A stretch of 64,000 bases of DNA from Simmondsia chinensis (taxonomy: Eukaryota; Streptophyta; Magnoliopsida; Caryophyllales; Simmondsiaceae): NCBI GenBank assembly GCA_018398585.1, contig JAGTTD010000011.1, positions 8,741,001 through 8,805,000 on the forward strand. Reading direction: 5' to 3'. Shown here one piece after another: positions 1 through 9,889 of this stretch. The notes beneath the pieces were generated by a model, which worked only from the letters and a program-made list of their open reading frames with translations, was not told the DNA's origin and searched no databases. Position numbers and translations under genes: made by a program. The first letter of the stretch is position 1. The number at the start of each line of letters is the position of its first letter.

Positions 1-218
1 AGCATCTAGATACCTCATTAGCCTTACTCCAGAGTTCATAACGCTCTTTAACAGTAGTTATAGAATTATTAGCAGGCACCATAGGTCGAGCATCAGTGAG
101 AATAAACTTATGACCCTCATGTATTAACACTACGTCCAAGTTCATTTTTCAGGTGAAGTAATTGGTCTAGTTAAACATTATCTTTCAGAATTGAATGAAG
201 TGCACTAGTTGCAGCCAT
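1..218 (-). pseudogene. Ty1/copia gag, 5' part (runs off the window)
   Basis: Read on the minus strand, an ATG at 218-216 opens a frame beginning MAATSALHSILKDNV. After a frameshift it continues as NYFT-stop-KMNLDVVLIHEGHKFILTD and then a segment ending ERYELWSKAN. The pattern NYxxWKxNLxxVL...FxLT...P is that of the N-terminal gag region of plant copia polyproteins, and the stop falls where the family has Trp (TGG to TGA). The frame is therefore broken at least twice. The rest of gag-pol lies left of the window. The assignment rests on the motif pattern and on the copia-like leader, PBS and LTR to the right. Confidence 0.7.
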
Positions 219-1389
219 TTCAAAAACACTGTAACTGCAAACATTTGTGTACCTATCTTATATGATTCATGCATAATGCAGTGATATCTGTTCTTTTAAT
301 CTAGCAAACACAATGAGTTATGTATCTGCAAATATGTACTATCATGCATGCAATGATGGCCCAAACACACCACTCCTTACACCCCAGTAGCGGGGTTGTA
401 CGAAATTAGTTTGGGTGAGAACTATTCTCAATTAACATGTTTTCTTGTAACTCTTACTAAACATGATTAACTCACTACTTTACCTTAGTCTCTAACGTAA
501 CACAACATGGCTCCTCAGGGAGGCTAATGTGTCACACTAGTTAAGTGTAAACCATTACCTAAACTTCCATGCAAATACTCGTAATACTCCATGGCAGCAT
601 GGTCACATCGCTTCTTTACGCTTTGGTTTATTCTAATAGAAGTCTAACTCTATAATCTGCAAACTGACATCCTCCACGGGGAGGTTTATCGATCTACTAT
701 ACCGCTAAACCGGTAATTGATACAGTGAGGTTTCAACAATTGAGCCTCGCTCCCACTTGATTTTTAAAAACTAGTGGTTTTGATTAACTTGCATTTACAG
801 CTTAAATTATCTTATAATCTTCTTTAGAATTTTATTCTAAAAATTAAATTAACTAATAAAATTAATTAATTAATTTTTTTATTTAAAACAATGCCAAATT
901 ACAACTTAGATTATCTCATAATCTATTTTAGAATCTCATTTTAAAATTAAATAAAATAATAAAGTATTAATTTGTAATTATTATGTAAACCAGTACTAAC
1001 ATTTACAAGTCCCCAAAATTTTTTTTTTAAATAAAATAAAAAGTTCTGAGGTCAGCGCCATGTTAGCACAGTCGCTGACGTCAATATGTTTTTTCAAATT
1101 AAAAATAATTAAAAAAAAATTAAATCTAATCTCATTAGATCAATTTACCCGATTTCATAAATCTTGATGAAGAACGCACGATCTCATCAGACGAACAACA
1201 TAAGTGCAAATTTTAATAAATTGACAGAACTAAATTAACCATTAATTTATTAACAATTCAAACAATTTAAACCGTTACTATAAATAATCTTTCCTTCTTA
1301 ATAAAATCTCAATTTTATTAAATCGTAAGTCTATTTATTTCAATCTTATTATGCCTATTCATGTATATTATTAATCTAATTAGAGGCTG
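219..1389 (-). other. Untranslated leader of the copia element
   Basis: About 1.2 kb lies between the gag start and the primer-binding site and holds no ORF I can support. It contains a moderately GC-rich block (about 360-770) followed by A/T-rich homopolymer stretches (about 780-1140). Long leaders of this sort occur in plant copia elements. No RNA gene or second element was recognised in it. Confidence 0.5.
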
Positions 1390-1401
1390 GCTTTGATACC
1401 A
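1390..1401 (-). promoter_or_regulatory. Primer-binding site of the copia element
   Basis: On the minus strand this reads TGGTATCAAAGC, one base different from the complement of the plant initiator-Met tRNA 3' end (TGGTATCAGAGC). It lies 2 nt inside the LTR end at 1404, the normal spacing. Confidence 0.85.
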
Positions 1402-1403
1402 AT

Positions 1404-3345
1404 TGTTGGGACGAATTTCAAAAATTTTCCCTAATTTGATAAAGTTAACGCAGCGGAGGGGTTTTAAACTCCTAATTTTAAACCTAAAATTGACCTAAAA
1501 TTCTTAATTGTAAATCTAAAAATTTAAATTCCTAATTTAAATCTATAAACATTCATAATAATTGCATGAACTATAACTAGCATAATAAGAAATATATCAA
1601 GTAATGAAAAACTTAAAAGAGAAGGAAAGAAGAATAAATGGAATTGCTTCGATAATAAATAATACTAGAATGATAAATGACTCCGAGAAAGGTGAGACCC
1701 AGAAGTCTTGTAAGCAATGACCTCAAAATGTTAGGACCGTGGGCTCCAAAAATATTAAACTGTAAAAAGAAAATTTTCAATGAAAATTTCTCTCTCTAGT
1801 TAGATCTCGGAAAGTCAACAATTTCAAAAACCTTTAATTTTGAATTTAATACCAAATTTTAAAAATTGGTACCTCTATTTCTAGTAGAATCTAGGAGCAA
1901 AAAAAGGCTAAAATTTCGATAGGGGACGCGTGAACTCTCAACAAAACACAACGTTTTAATCAAATATACAATCAAAATGTAGTGTTTCATCCCATGTGTT
2001 TTGGCCTTGTCACCGTGTGCCACATGGAACGCAGTGATTGGTCCGCACCTGTGGTCAACACCCTCAGAGCATGCTGATTAGCTGTTGGCATTTCACGGGG
2101 ATCACCACCCTGATTTGCGAATTTTTGTTTCATTTTTTTGGTTTTGCTTTATTTCCCACATTCAAAAATTTATCTTATGAATTTTAATTTTTGAAAATTA
2201 TTTTATTTTATACTTTTCAACTTTTATTCATCTCATTAATAATGTTTGGCAAAATTAAATTTACTCAACTCATGAATTCTTTAATATTTTTCTAATGGCA
2301 ATAAAAATAGAGGCTTATGCATCGACCTTAGGGACAATTTAAATCTAGCTCCAAATGGGTTACATTATTTATCATTTCATGATAAAATTTAATTACCATT
2401 TAATGGGACTTAATTCCACTAAATAAATCCACTCCACTCTAGAGTTAAATCATTTATTCAATATTTTCCAAATAGACTGTATTGATGACAACAATCCCTC
2501 TACTAGATGTCCATGACAAACAATAATTATAATTACTATCATTATTTTTCTCATAGCTTTTTCATTAGTCTCCGCCTCGCCCTTTTTCGAACAACTCATT
2601 TATACTTGAACAAATTCACAGTGTAAATTCCAAATGTCCAACACTTGGAACACCTTGGCCAAAGATTCTGAATCATTCAAATACTTGTGAATCAACTAAG
2701 GGGATATCTGTATCTCATAAAAGACTGCAGATTCCGAATTGAATACTTGATCCTTATCACACATCACACTGTTACCCAATGCACGTGGGGATTCAATCAT
2801 TTGTCTAGACCTTACTTATAGTACACCAAAGTAACTTACATTCCATGTACAAATCCAGAATACTCTCAGGATTTAGAGTCATCATTCAAACAGTACAACA
2901 TAAATCATTCATCTCCGATAGAAGTCTAGAAACAAGTAACTCACATGGTCCAACTCAGTGTGTCAATCTTATTAAACACACCAACCTAACACTTTTGGAT
3001 CACTATCCACATGACCAAGACAAGTCATCTAAAGCGTGACATTATAGTCTTAGCATGCAAGTGGTCCAAACTCGTCTTCGACTACATGTTTTCCAAATAT
3101 CAATCTATATCATTTGTTCCAAGTCTATTTGTGGGTTAATGTCATAAACCATTTAGAATAAACATGTAAATTATAGTATGAGGACTGCACCAATATCATG
3201 GATATTATCAAAAAGAAAATTACATGCAGTATAAATACTCGCTTACACAACTTTAACGAGGACACGACTAGAACTTTAATTTTATTCATTAATAAAGTAA
3301 TATTACAAAATAAATTTGGATTTTAGGACACTATTCCTAAAAAAA
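1404..3345 (-). repeat. 5' LTR of the minus-strand copia element (outer end uncertain)
   Basis: The inner end is clear: TGTTGGGAC at 1404 directly beside the PBS. The outer end is less certain. An inverted TG...CA partner (TCCAACA) occurs at 2637-2643. However, the sequence to its right continues in a style typical of long copia LTRs and finishes near 3321-3345 with a minus-strand start resembling AATAGTGTCCTAAAATCC. I therefore place the outer end near 3345 (about 1.9 kb) and keep 2643 (1,240 bp) as the alternative. The second LTR is outside the window, so the boundary cannot be settled here. Confidence 0.55.
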
Positions 3346-3561
3346 CTATTTTGAAAATTCATGATTGGATGCCCAAAGCCATTCTTGCCCTCATATAATG
3401 GATATGCAAATTTCATGGAACAATATTAACTTTAGTCATGCCCTCACATTTTGGAACACTGTTCTAATTTTCTAAATAGAAATTCTTAGACAATTTTATC
3501 TTAGTTCTAGTAATAATGCTTCAGTCTATTATTTTCTAATGAACTTATGGATCTAAATTGC

Positions 3562-4015
3562 CTCATATGTGGATATGCAAATTTAATGGTACCATATTAC
3601 AACACAAATAATGCAATAAGGTTAGCAAGTGGATAGAAAAATAAAAGAGAAATGCGAAAAAGAAAAAGCAAAAGAAAAACTAAATGAGAAAATGAGAAAA
3701 GGAGTACGAGTTACTATTACTCGTTGCAGTAACTCTAATAAGAATTGGATGGAGTAATCAAACATTATTTCAACCGAATAATTTCATTATGTTAAACTAT
3801 TGTACGATATTATATAGGGAATTTTGCAATTACGTACCATAAGATTTGATCCCTTGTTACATAGATATTCGAAAATTTTAATAATATGCAATGATATAAT
3901 CGGAAGTTTCTAAGTTTATTACCCAAGTATCTTAAAACTCACTACATTCTGACACTGGTTATATCAAGGTGATAAAATTTCACGTCTTAGGAACCTCATT
4001 GTATATACTACATAT
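3562..4015 (+). repeat. Diverged direct repeat, copy 1
   Basis: This AT-rich segment aligns by eye with 5392-5806. Shared blocks include a CATA/CATATTACAA-CACAAAT start, GCTAGCAAGTGGAT or close, ATTGTACGATATTATATA, GTACCATAAGATTTGAT and GATAAAATTTC-CGTCTTAGG. The copies are about 1.8 kb apart in the same orientation. They could be LTR remnants of one old element or a segmental duplication. No gene is visible. Confidence 0.6.
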
Positions 4016-4032
4016 TAAAATGACAGAATATT

Positions 4033-4298
4033 TAGAGAAAATTTGGTTAAAGTACCCAGAGGTTTGGTAATATATTTTTCAGGTACCCTGAGGTATTGAA
4101 ATATTTTTGAGGTATCCTAAACTTTGGTAACTTTTTTTTTAGGTACCCTTTGTTAACCGGACCCTAATGAAATTAAGCAAAAAGTACCTAAAAAAGATTT
4201 TGAAATCTCAAGGTACCTAAAAAAATATTACTAAACTTCAGGGTACCTGAAAAACATATTACCAGACCTATGAGTATCTGAACCAAATTTTCTTTAAA
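4033..4298. repeat. GGTACC-rich fold-back (MITE-like) element 1
   Basis: The two halves are imperfect inverted complements around a short centre near 4155. The left arm begins AGAAAATTTGGTT and contains AGGTACCCTGAGG. The right arm ends AACCAAATTTTCT and contains CAGGGTACCTGAAAAA. The outer TIR is roughly 18 bp (TTTAGAGAAAATTTGGTT against its near complement). There is no coding capacity and no clear target duplication. A second member of the family lies at 4985-5224. Confidence 0.65.
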
Positions 4299-4538
4299 AT
4301 TAACCTCCTAAACTGAATAGGAAAATAAATCTTTAATAAGAGAAGCACTTCTAATTAAAAATATTTAGTTTCTCATTCCTATTTATATTATACAAATTCG
4401 AAGTAATAGCTGCCATTAGGTGCTTGGTGTATGTAGTCGAAGCTTGTAATTGAGGTTGAAATTGTAATTAAAGTTTATAATTCCAATTATATTTGGTTTA
4501 TTTGCTAAAATTGTAATTGAAATTTGGATAATATTCAT

Positions 4539-4745
4539 AGAGACCTCCGGAACTATTGGTTAGAATCAAAATGATTCTTCGAACTTTTAATTTCATTAAA
4601 GACCTCCTTGAACTATGGATCAAAATCAATGTGATCTCCCATAACTTCTTATTTTATCATTCACCCCCTTAAATTATTGACTAAAATAAATTTGATCCCC
4701 AACCTCAAAAATTTTAATAAGGACATCCGAAACTATTAAAAGAAA
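4539..4745. repeat. Degenerate tandem repeat, about 60-bp period
   Basis: Three and a half copies of a loose ~60-bp unit follow one another. Each starts with a variant of A-GACCTCC-GGAACTATT and carries a variant of ATCAAAAT-AATTTGATC in its middle. Copies are strongly diverged. No ORF. Confidence 0.5.
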
Positions 4746-4984
4746 ATTTAATTCAAGTATCTTATACATAATTCAGGTACCCTAAGATTCTAAAGTATGT
4801 TTATAATATCTTGAACTTTGGTAACTTTTATTTCCAAGTATATCTTCCATAACTTTGTTGGGATTTCATTAAAATTAGGCTAACCTCACACTAAAAAAAT
4901 TCAAATAGGAAAAAAAATAATATGTGTAATTAAAATAATTTTAAATATTTAAAACGAATTTTTTATAAAAAAATTAAAATGTTT

Positions 4985-5224
4985 TGAGAAAATTTGGTTT
5001 AGGTACCTTGAGGTTTGGTAATATATTTTTCAATCATCCTGATATTTTGAAATGTTTTTGAAACTTTGGTAATTATTTTTTTTTTCAGGTACCCTCTACT
5101 TATGGAACCCTAATGTAATTAAGCAGAGGGTACCTAAAAAAAATGACCAAAGTTCAGGATATCTCAAATATATTTCAAAACCTCAGGGTACCTGAAAAAT
5201 ATATTACCAATCCAAATTTTCTTA
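4985..5224. repeat. GGTACC-rich fold-back (MITE-like) element 2
   Basis: Same design as the element at 4033: left arm GAGAAAATTTGGTTTAGGTACC, short centre with CCCTAATGTAATTAAG, right arm CAGGGTACCTGAAAAATATATTACC ending CCAAATTTTCTT. The central sequence CCCTAATG-AATTAAGC is shared with element 1, so both are members of one family rather than chance palindromes. Confidence 0.65.
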
Positions 5225-5391
5225 AATATTTATGTGATAAATGCTCAAATTTTAGGATATCTAAAAGATAATTTTCGTATTTTATATACCTAGGATAATT
5301 AATTTTATGGTTATTTGACCAAATGTTACTGTACATTTTTTATGTATTAATTTAGTCCATGTACTTTTTAATTATGTCAATATGATATAGT

Positions 5392-5806
5392 GGATATACT
5401 AATTTTATGGGACCATACTACAATACAAATATTGTAGTACGGCTAGCAAGTGGATTAAAAAAGAAAAAACAAATGAGAAAAAAGAAAAAGGAAAGATAAA
5501 TGAGAAAAAGAGCAACAAAAATTGGAGCGTAATAATCAAACGAAGCCCAGATGTTACTTTGTCATTGTTTCAACTGAATAATTACATCATTTTAAATTAT
5601 TGTATGATATTATTTAAGGAAGTTTTCAATTAAGTACCGTAAGATTTGATAATTTGTTACATAGGTATCTCGATGTTTTAATGGTACACAATAATGTAAT
5701 CTGAAATTTAAAATTTTATTACTCAAGTATCTTAAAACTCACCATATTTTGACACAGGATATACCTAGGTGATAAAATTTCGTGTCTTAGGTACTGTTTG
5801 CTATAT
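5392..5806 (+). repeat. Diverged direct repeat, copy 2
   Basis: Partner of 3562-4015. It ends just before the G1 LTR start at 5823. The copy is noticeably diverged (many single-base differences and small indels by eye), indicating an old duplication. Holds no ORF. Confidence 0.6.
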
Positions 5807-6411
5807 TTTGTTTCAAGTGATGTGTAACGCCCCCAAATATTGTAGCAATTGAGCTTCAACCAGAAAGGGCGCTACATGGCCGTACTATAATGAACTCCCT
5901 CATCACAGTACAAAGCCCGAAAACTTCCGATTCATAATTTCTCAATTTCCATAAAAGGTCCAATAATATATAATAAATTTCAAAATTTCCATAGAAGTCT
6001 CCAATAGATCGAATCCCAAACAACATCAATACTAACGATTGAAGCTAATAGTAAGAAAAATAAAAAATTACAATCTTTTCAAATAGTCTATAATAACATC
6101 GGTCTATAGAATTTATTCAGTATCTAAAACTATGACCTGAATAAAGCTCGAAATAGGAAGCCGCTCTATCTTCCTCGTCCTTCATGAATCGCCATAAGCT
6201 ATTAATCTGGAAAGTAAAAGAAATGGGTAGCAAACAACATGCTCAGCAAGTAAACCGCGCACCCTCCTCGGACCAGGCATATTATTTAAAAAGGAAAAAT
6301 ATCCAATGCAAATAAGTAAAACCAATTTATTTTCAACATTCATGTTACAAGAAGCACAAATCATCACTTTATACTTTAATTTATTTCGCAAGAGCTTCTT
6401 GGTAAAACTCA

Positions 6412-6660
6412 CAGATCAATCTGAGACTATGATCGGTATTATTCCCACGACAGAGTCACAGAATGACATTCACATTTTTCAAATTCAAATTGATTCTAAG
6501 TCAATAGACCCATCAGGGTTAACATAATATCTATCAGTTTAGAAGAATGGACATATCAATCAGAGACTACGTGACGGTATTATTCCCGCGACAGGGTCAC
6601 AGATCAACTTTCACATATTTCACATTCTTTCGTCGATAGACCCCTAAGGGTCACTTAGTC
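6412..6660. repeat. Internal duplication inside the G1 3' LTR
   Basis: Two diverged copies about 143 bp apart each contain a GAGACTA-G---CGGTATTATTCCC core, then CGACAG-GTCACAGA and later TCAATAGACCC or TCGATAGACCC followed by AGGGT. Neither copy is present in the opposite G1 LTR, so the LTR pair differs by a block that is itself repetitive. Confidence 0.6.
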
Positions 6661-7205
6661 ATCTGTGAGCTCTTCCTGTAAAAATCTTTCAATTCAAATA
6701 GCAAGTTCACAATAATTTCTTTCATAGTATCACCAGTACAAATTCTTTCAAAAATTCGCATATTCGAACATCAAATCAATGTATAAATCAATATAATTCA
6801 AATTATAAGAGTGACAATCACACAATCCACCAAACACATACGCCCGAACCTACTTTAACAAACTACTAAACAGTTCAAAATATAAGTCTCATACGTCAAA
6901 TCATGTAAAGCAATTTTTTTTCATGTTTCACAAACAAGTAGAGGAAGTGGTATACTTAACTTCACTATCTTCTAATTCAATGTTCGGACTCCTATTATGA
7001 ATTAGCTTCAAAACCTATCAAGAGCGAAAATCAAAATTTGAGGATTGAAGAGAGAAAGAGAGAGATGCGCGGGAACAAGAGAGAAAACGAGGAAAAAGAA
7101 TAAGAAGGAGAGAGACTGTATATGGGGTTGTGGGAGTCTGCATAGCGAGGGAGAAAGAGATAAAAGAAACGGGAAGGGTTTGGGTCTTATGAAATTTTTT
7201 TTTCT

Positions 7206-7226
7206 TATATATATATATATATATAC
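7206..7226. repeat. (TA)n microsatellite in G1 3' LTR
   Basis: About ten TA dinucleotides directly after a poly-T run. The corresponding place in the other LTR (17203-17231) has a longer TA run, so this is a microsatellite carried by the LTR. Confidence 0.9.
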
Positions 7227-7879
7227 ACCTATTCCAATTATTCTAGTATTACTAATGGACCCTTTTCTGACAACTAATCTATTAATTTATTTATAATCCA
7301 ATCGAAATAATGATGAGTTTTAATTGTATTATAATACCTAGCCTAATTTAATTAGCCTGGATTTCACATATTATAATATCTAGTCTAATTTAATTGGACT
7401 GGGTATTACATCCTCACCTACTTAAATAAAAGTTTCGGTCTCGAAACTTGAGTCCTCAATTTAATTAGATAGTGTATTATATTCTCATCCCCTTAAATAA
7501 AAGTTCCATCCTCCAAACTTACCTTTATATTCAAATAAAGTTGGGCATTTGCTTCAAATTAAACCCATCTTACAATTTCTGAATTAAAGAGGACATGATA
7601 TCCTATTAACGACCAGTAGCGTGCAATACGCACTAAATTCAGAAAATGGACAAAGATCATATCATATGCACTAGTATCTTTTTTTTACTCACTGTTGACC
7701 AAATTGTATTTTAGCAATGTCCTTCCCATATTTCTTCAAAGCATAAAAACTCTTTGATCCAATGTTAAGGAGATCTTAAACTTAAGATCAATAACAATAA
7801 TTCTTACGTTCTTCCTTTCACCACACTTCCACTGTGCAATTCTAATACTAATCACAACTACTTAGGCTTGGGATTCTAA

Positions 7880-8810
7880 TTACCAAAGTATTTGGATAAG
7901 AATAAATATAACTGGCTGGTTTAATTGTTTCCAATGTAGGGCATATAGTACTAGCTTGCAAGAGAGTTCCATCCCACAAATAATATGAGGTTGAGTAGTG
8001 ATTATACAAGCCAAATTTCTTACTGCTTCCCTACTTAAAACATCAACCACCATGTTTGCTTTACCCAAATGATAATTTATGTGCGAATCGTAATCCACAA
8101 GCAACTCTAGCGACCTATATTGTATCACATTCAACTGGTATAAATGTACTTCAAGTTCTTATGATCACTTCACATGCCATCTTATATAAATAGTGCATCC
8201 TAATTTTTAATGCAAGTGCTACCGCAGGTAGCCCAAGGTCATGGGTAGGAGAACTCTCTTCGCATGGCTTCAGTTCAGATGCCTTATGGCATACACAACT
8301 ACTTACCCATGTTGCATTAAAACATAGCTAAATAATTGCTAAGTCATTTTATTCAATTTTTTTTGTCTTCTAGTCAATCCAATAAGGGACTTAGCCAACT
8401 TAGAAAAATCTTGCACGAACCTTCTATGATACCTTGTTAGACCAAGAAGACTCTTAACTTTTGTTATGGTTGTTGGTCTTAGCTAATTCACAATTCCTTC
8501 GACTCTTTGAAGATCTATTGATATCCCATCCCTTGATATTACATGCCCTAGAAAAGAAATCTTAGTTAACCAAAACTCACACTTCTTAAACTTAGCATAT
8601 AGTTGTGTCTCACAAAGTGTTTGCAAGATTACCGTCAAATACTTTTCATGCTCATCTTCACTATTTGAGTACACCAAATATTATTAATAAAGACCGCAAA
8701 AACTTATCTAGAAAAGACTTAAATACTTTATTATCTAAATCCTAAACACAACATATGTATTTGTCAACCTAAATGACATAGTAAGAAACTCATGATGCCC
8801 GTAACAGGCT
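7880..8810 (-). pseudogene. G1 pol remnant: reverse transcriptase and RNase H
   Basis: Minus-strand translation gives recognisable gypsy pol pieces in order. Around 8690-8480 is a reverse-transcriptase palm/thumb stretch with LQTLCETQLYAKFKKCEFWL and SFLGHVISRDGI. Around 8440-8350 is a connector like SLLGLTRYHRRFVQDFSKLAK. Around 8240-8130 is an RNase H block like THDLGLPAVALALKI. Around 8110-8030 is the end of RNase H (LELLVDYDSHINYHLGKANMVVDVLSREA). Stops and frame changes occur between pieces. The YxDD region and integrase are not visible. It is non-functional. Confidence 0.8.
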
Positions 8811-9109
8811 CCAATTTTTCTCACATCTTCAGCCGCCACTATGAATTAACAATATCTTGGCCTCAAATTTCCACTTGCCTTCTCTCTATCTCCTTGCTTC
8901 TTATTTTCATTTCCTTATATTCTTATGTATTCTCAATTTCAAGACCCTATAATATATTTTTTTGGAAATTATTAAAGGCGCACCCAAAGAGTTGCATTCT
9001 GACTGGCAACCATGAAGCATCTTCAAACCTATATGTCCTATTTTCATCAGAATTGAGTAGTATATCTAGATATTTTTGTTAATTTTTTATATTGCATCAC
9101 TCTCATCTA

Positions 9110-9400
9110 CCTTTTGGTGAGAGAAACTCTCTCTTGGATTTTTGTACACACCATGAATGAACCAACTCCTTCACTATATCCTTACAAAAACCTCTCAAAT
9201 CTATTATTCCTCCTCTTTCTAATGCCCAATAGCCTTCTAACAATGGTCAGTTTTCCCAATAGATATCTAGCAGTCAATCTTCGCATTCATATTTTCTGGA
9301 ACGTTTGCAATCCATAGCATCTTTTCTATTCTTTCAATACAGTTCTCAACCGTAATAGGGTTAAAAGGTCACACGAACTCAAGGGAATCAAAGTGAGAAA
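9110..9400 (-). pseudogene. Possible gag remnant of G1
   Basis: Minus-strand translation contains VENCIERIEKMLWIANVPEN, reminiscent of the gypsy gag segment that precedes the capsid core, followed by stops. It lies between the RT remnant and the G2 insertion, where G1 gag-proximal sequence is expected after a deletion. The similarity is short, so this is tentative. Confidence 0.3.
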
Positions 9401-9531
9401 TAAAAAAAAATGTCACCATCTCCCTCCCTTCATCTTTCATGTTGAACTTTCAATCAAATATGCTATAACAGCACTCATCCTTGAATTTAATCCTAACCCA
9501 CCTAAGTAAAACTATTTTCTTTGTTTTTGTC

Positions 9532-9883
9532 TATTATGATTCAAGATCAATCTTGAATCATAACTTAAGATTAGTGAAGAATTAGAGAGGAGGTAAGAAG
9601 AGAATTAGGAGTAGGAGATGAGAAGTAGAGAGAGATTAGGGTTGAGAAGAGAAGAGATTCATTTATCATTCATCAATGATCTATTACATGGTAGAGCTCA
9701 CTATTTATAACAAGATAGATGCAATGAACTAAGACAAATGCTAACTACCGACTTATTACATTAGCCGCCAAACAAGACTAACTTGACTAAGCTAACCGAC
9801 TTTCCCGCCAAAGCAAACATTCAAATGGATTAACAACATCTTAACTAAACAGCTCAAGCTAATGATCATAACAGATCATAACA
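9532..9883 (-). repeat. G2 3' LTR
   Basis: 352 bp, the same length as its partner. Its first dinucleotide is TA instead of TG (mutated). It ends ATCATAACA followed by the minus-strand polypurine tract. The minus strand of the LTR is pyrimidine-rich (CTCTCTCTACTTCTCATCTCC type), as in the other elements of the window. Confidence 0.9.
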
Positions 9884-9889
9884 ATTCCC

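Larger units (their letters stand above)
5823..7410 (-). repeat. G1 3' LTR (long form)
   Basis: 1,588 bp, bounded by TGTAACGCCCC and GGGTATTACA. The adjoining inner sequence on the minus strand is purine-rich (AGGTGAGGA), a plausible polypurine tract. Compared with the right LTR it carries roughly 0.4 kb more sequence around 6240-6690. A stretch near 7040-7180 is rich in GAGA on the plus strand. Confidence 0.8.

Noticed and set aside
7045..7296. 83-codon plus-strand ORF rich in Arg/Lys/Glu
   Set aside because: It is the GAGA-rich and (TA)n part of the G1 LTR read in one frame. A low-complexity artefact.
8792..9317. Plus-strand ORFs of 96 and 67 codons as small membrane proteins
   Set aside because: They overlap the antisense side of decayed G1 gag/RT sequence; hydrophobicity comes from AT-rich T-biased sequence. 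No homology or promoter support.
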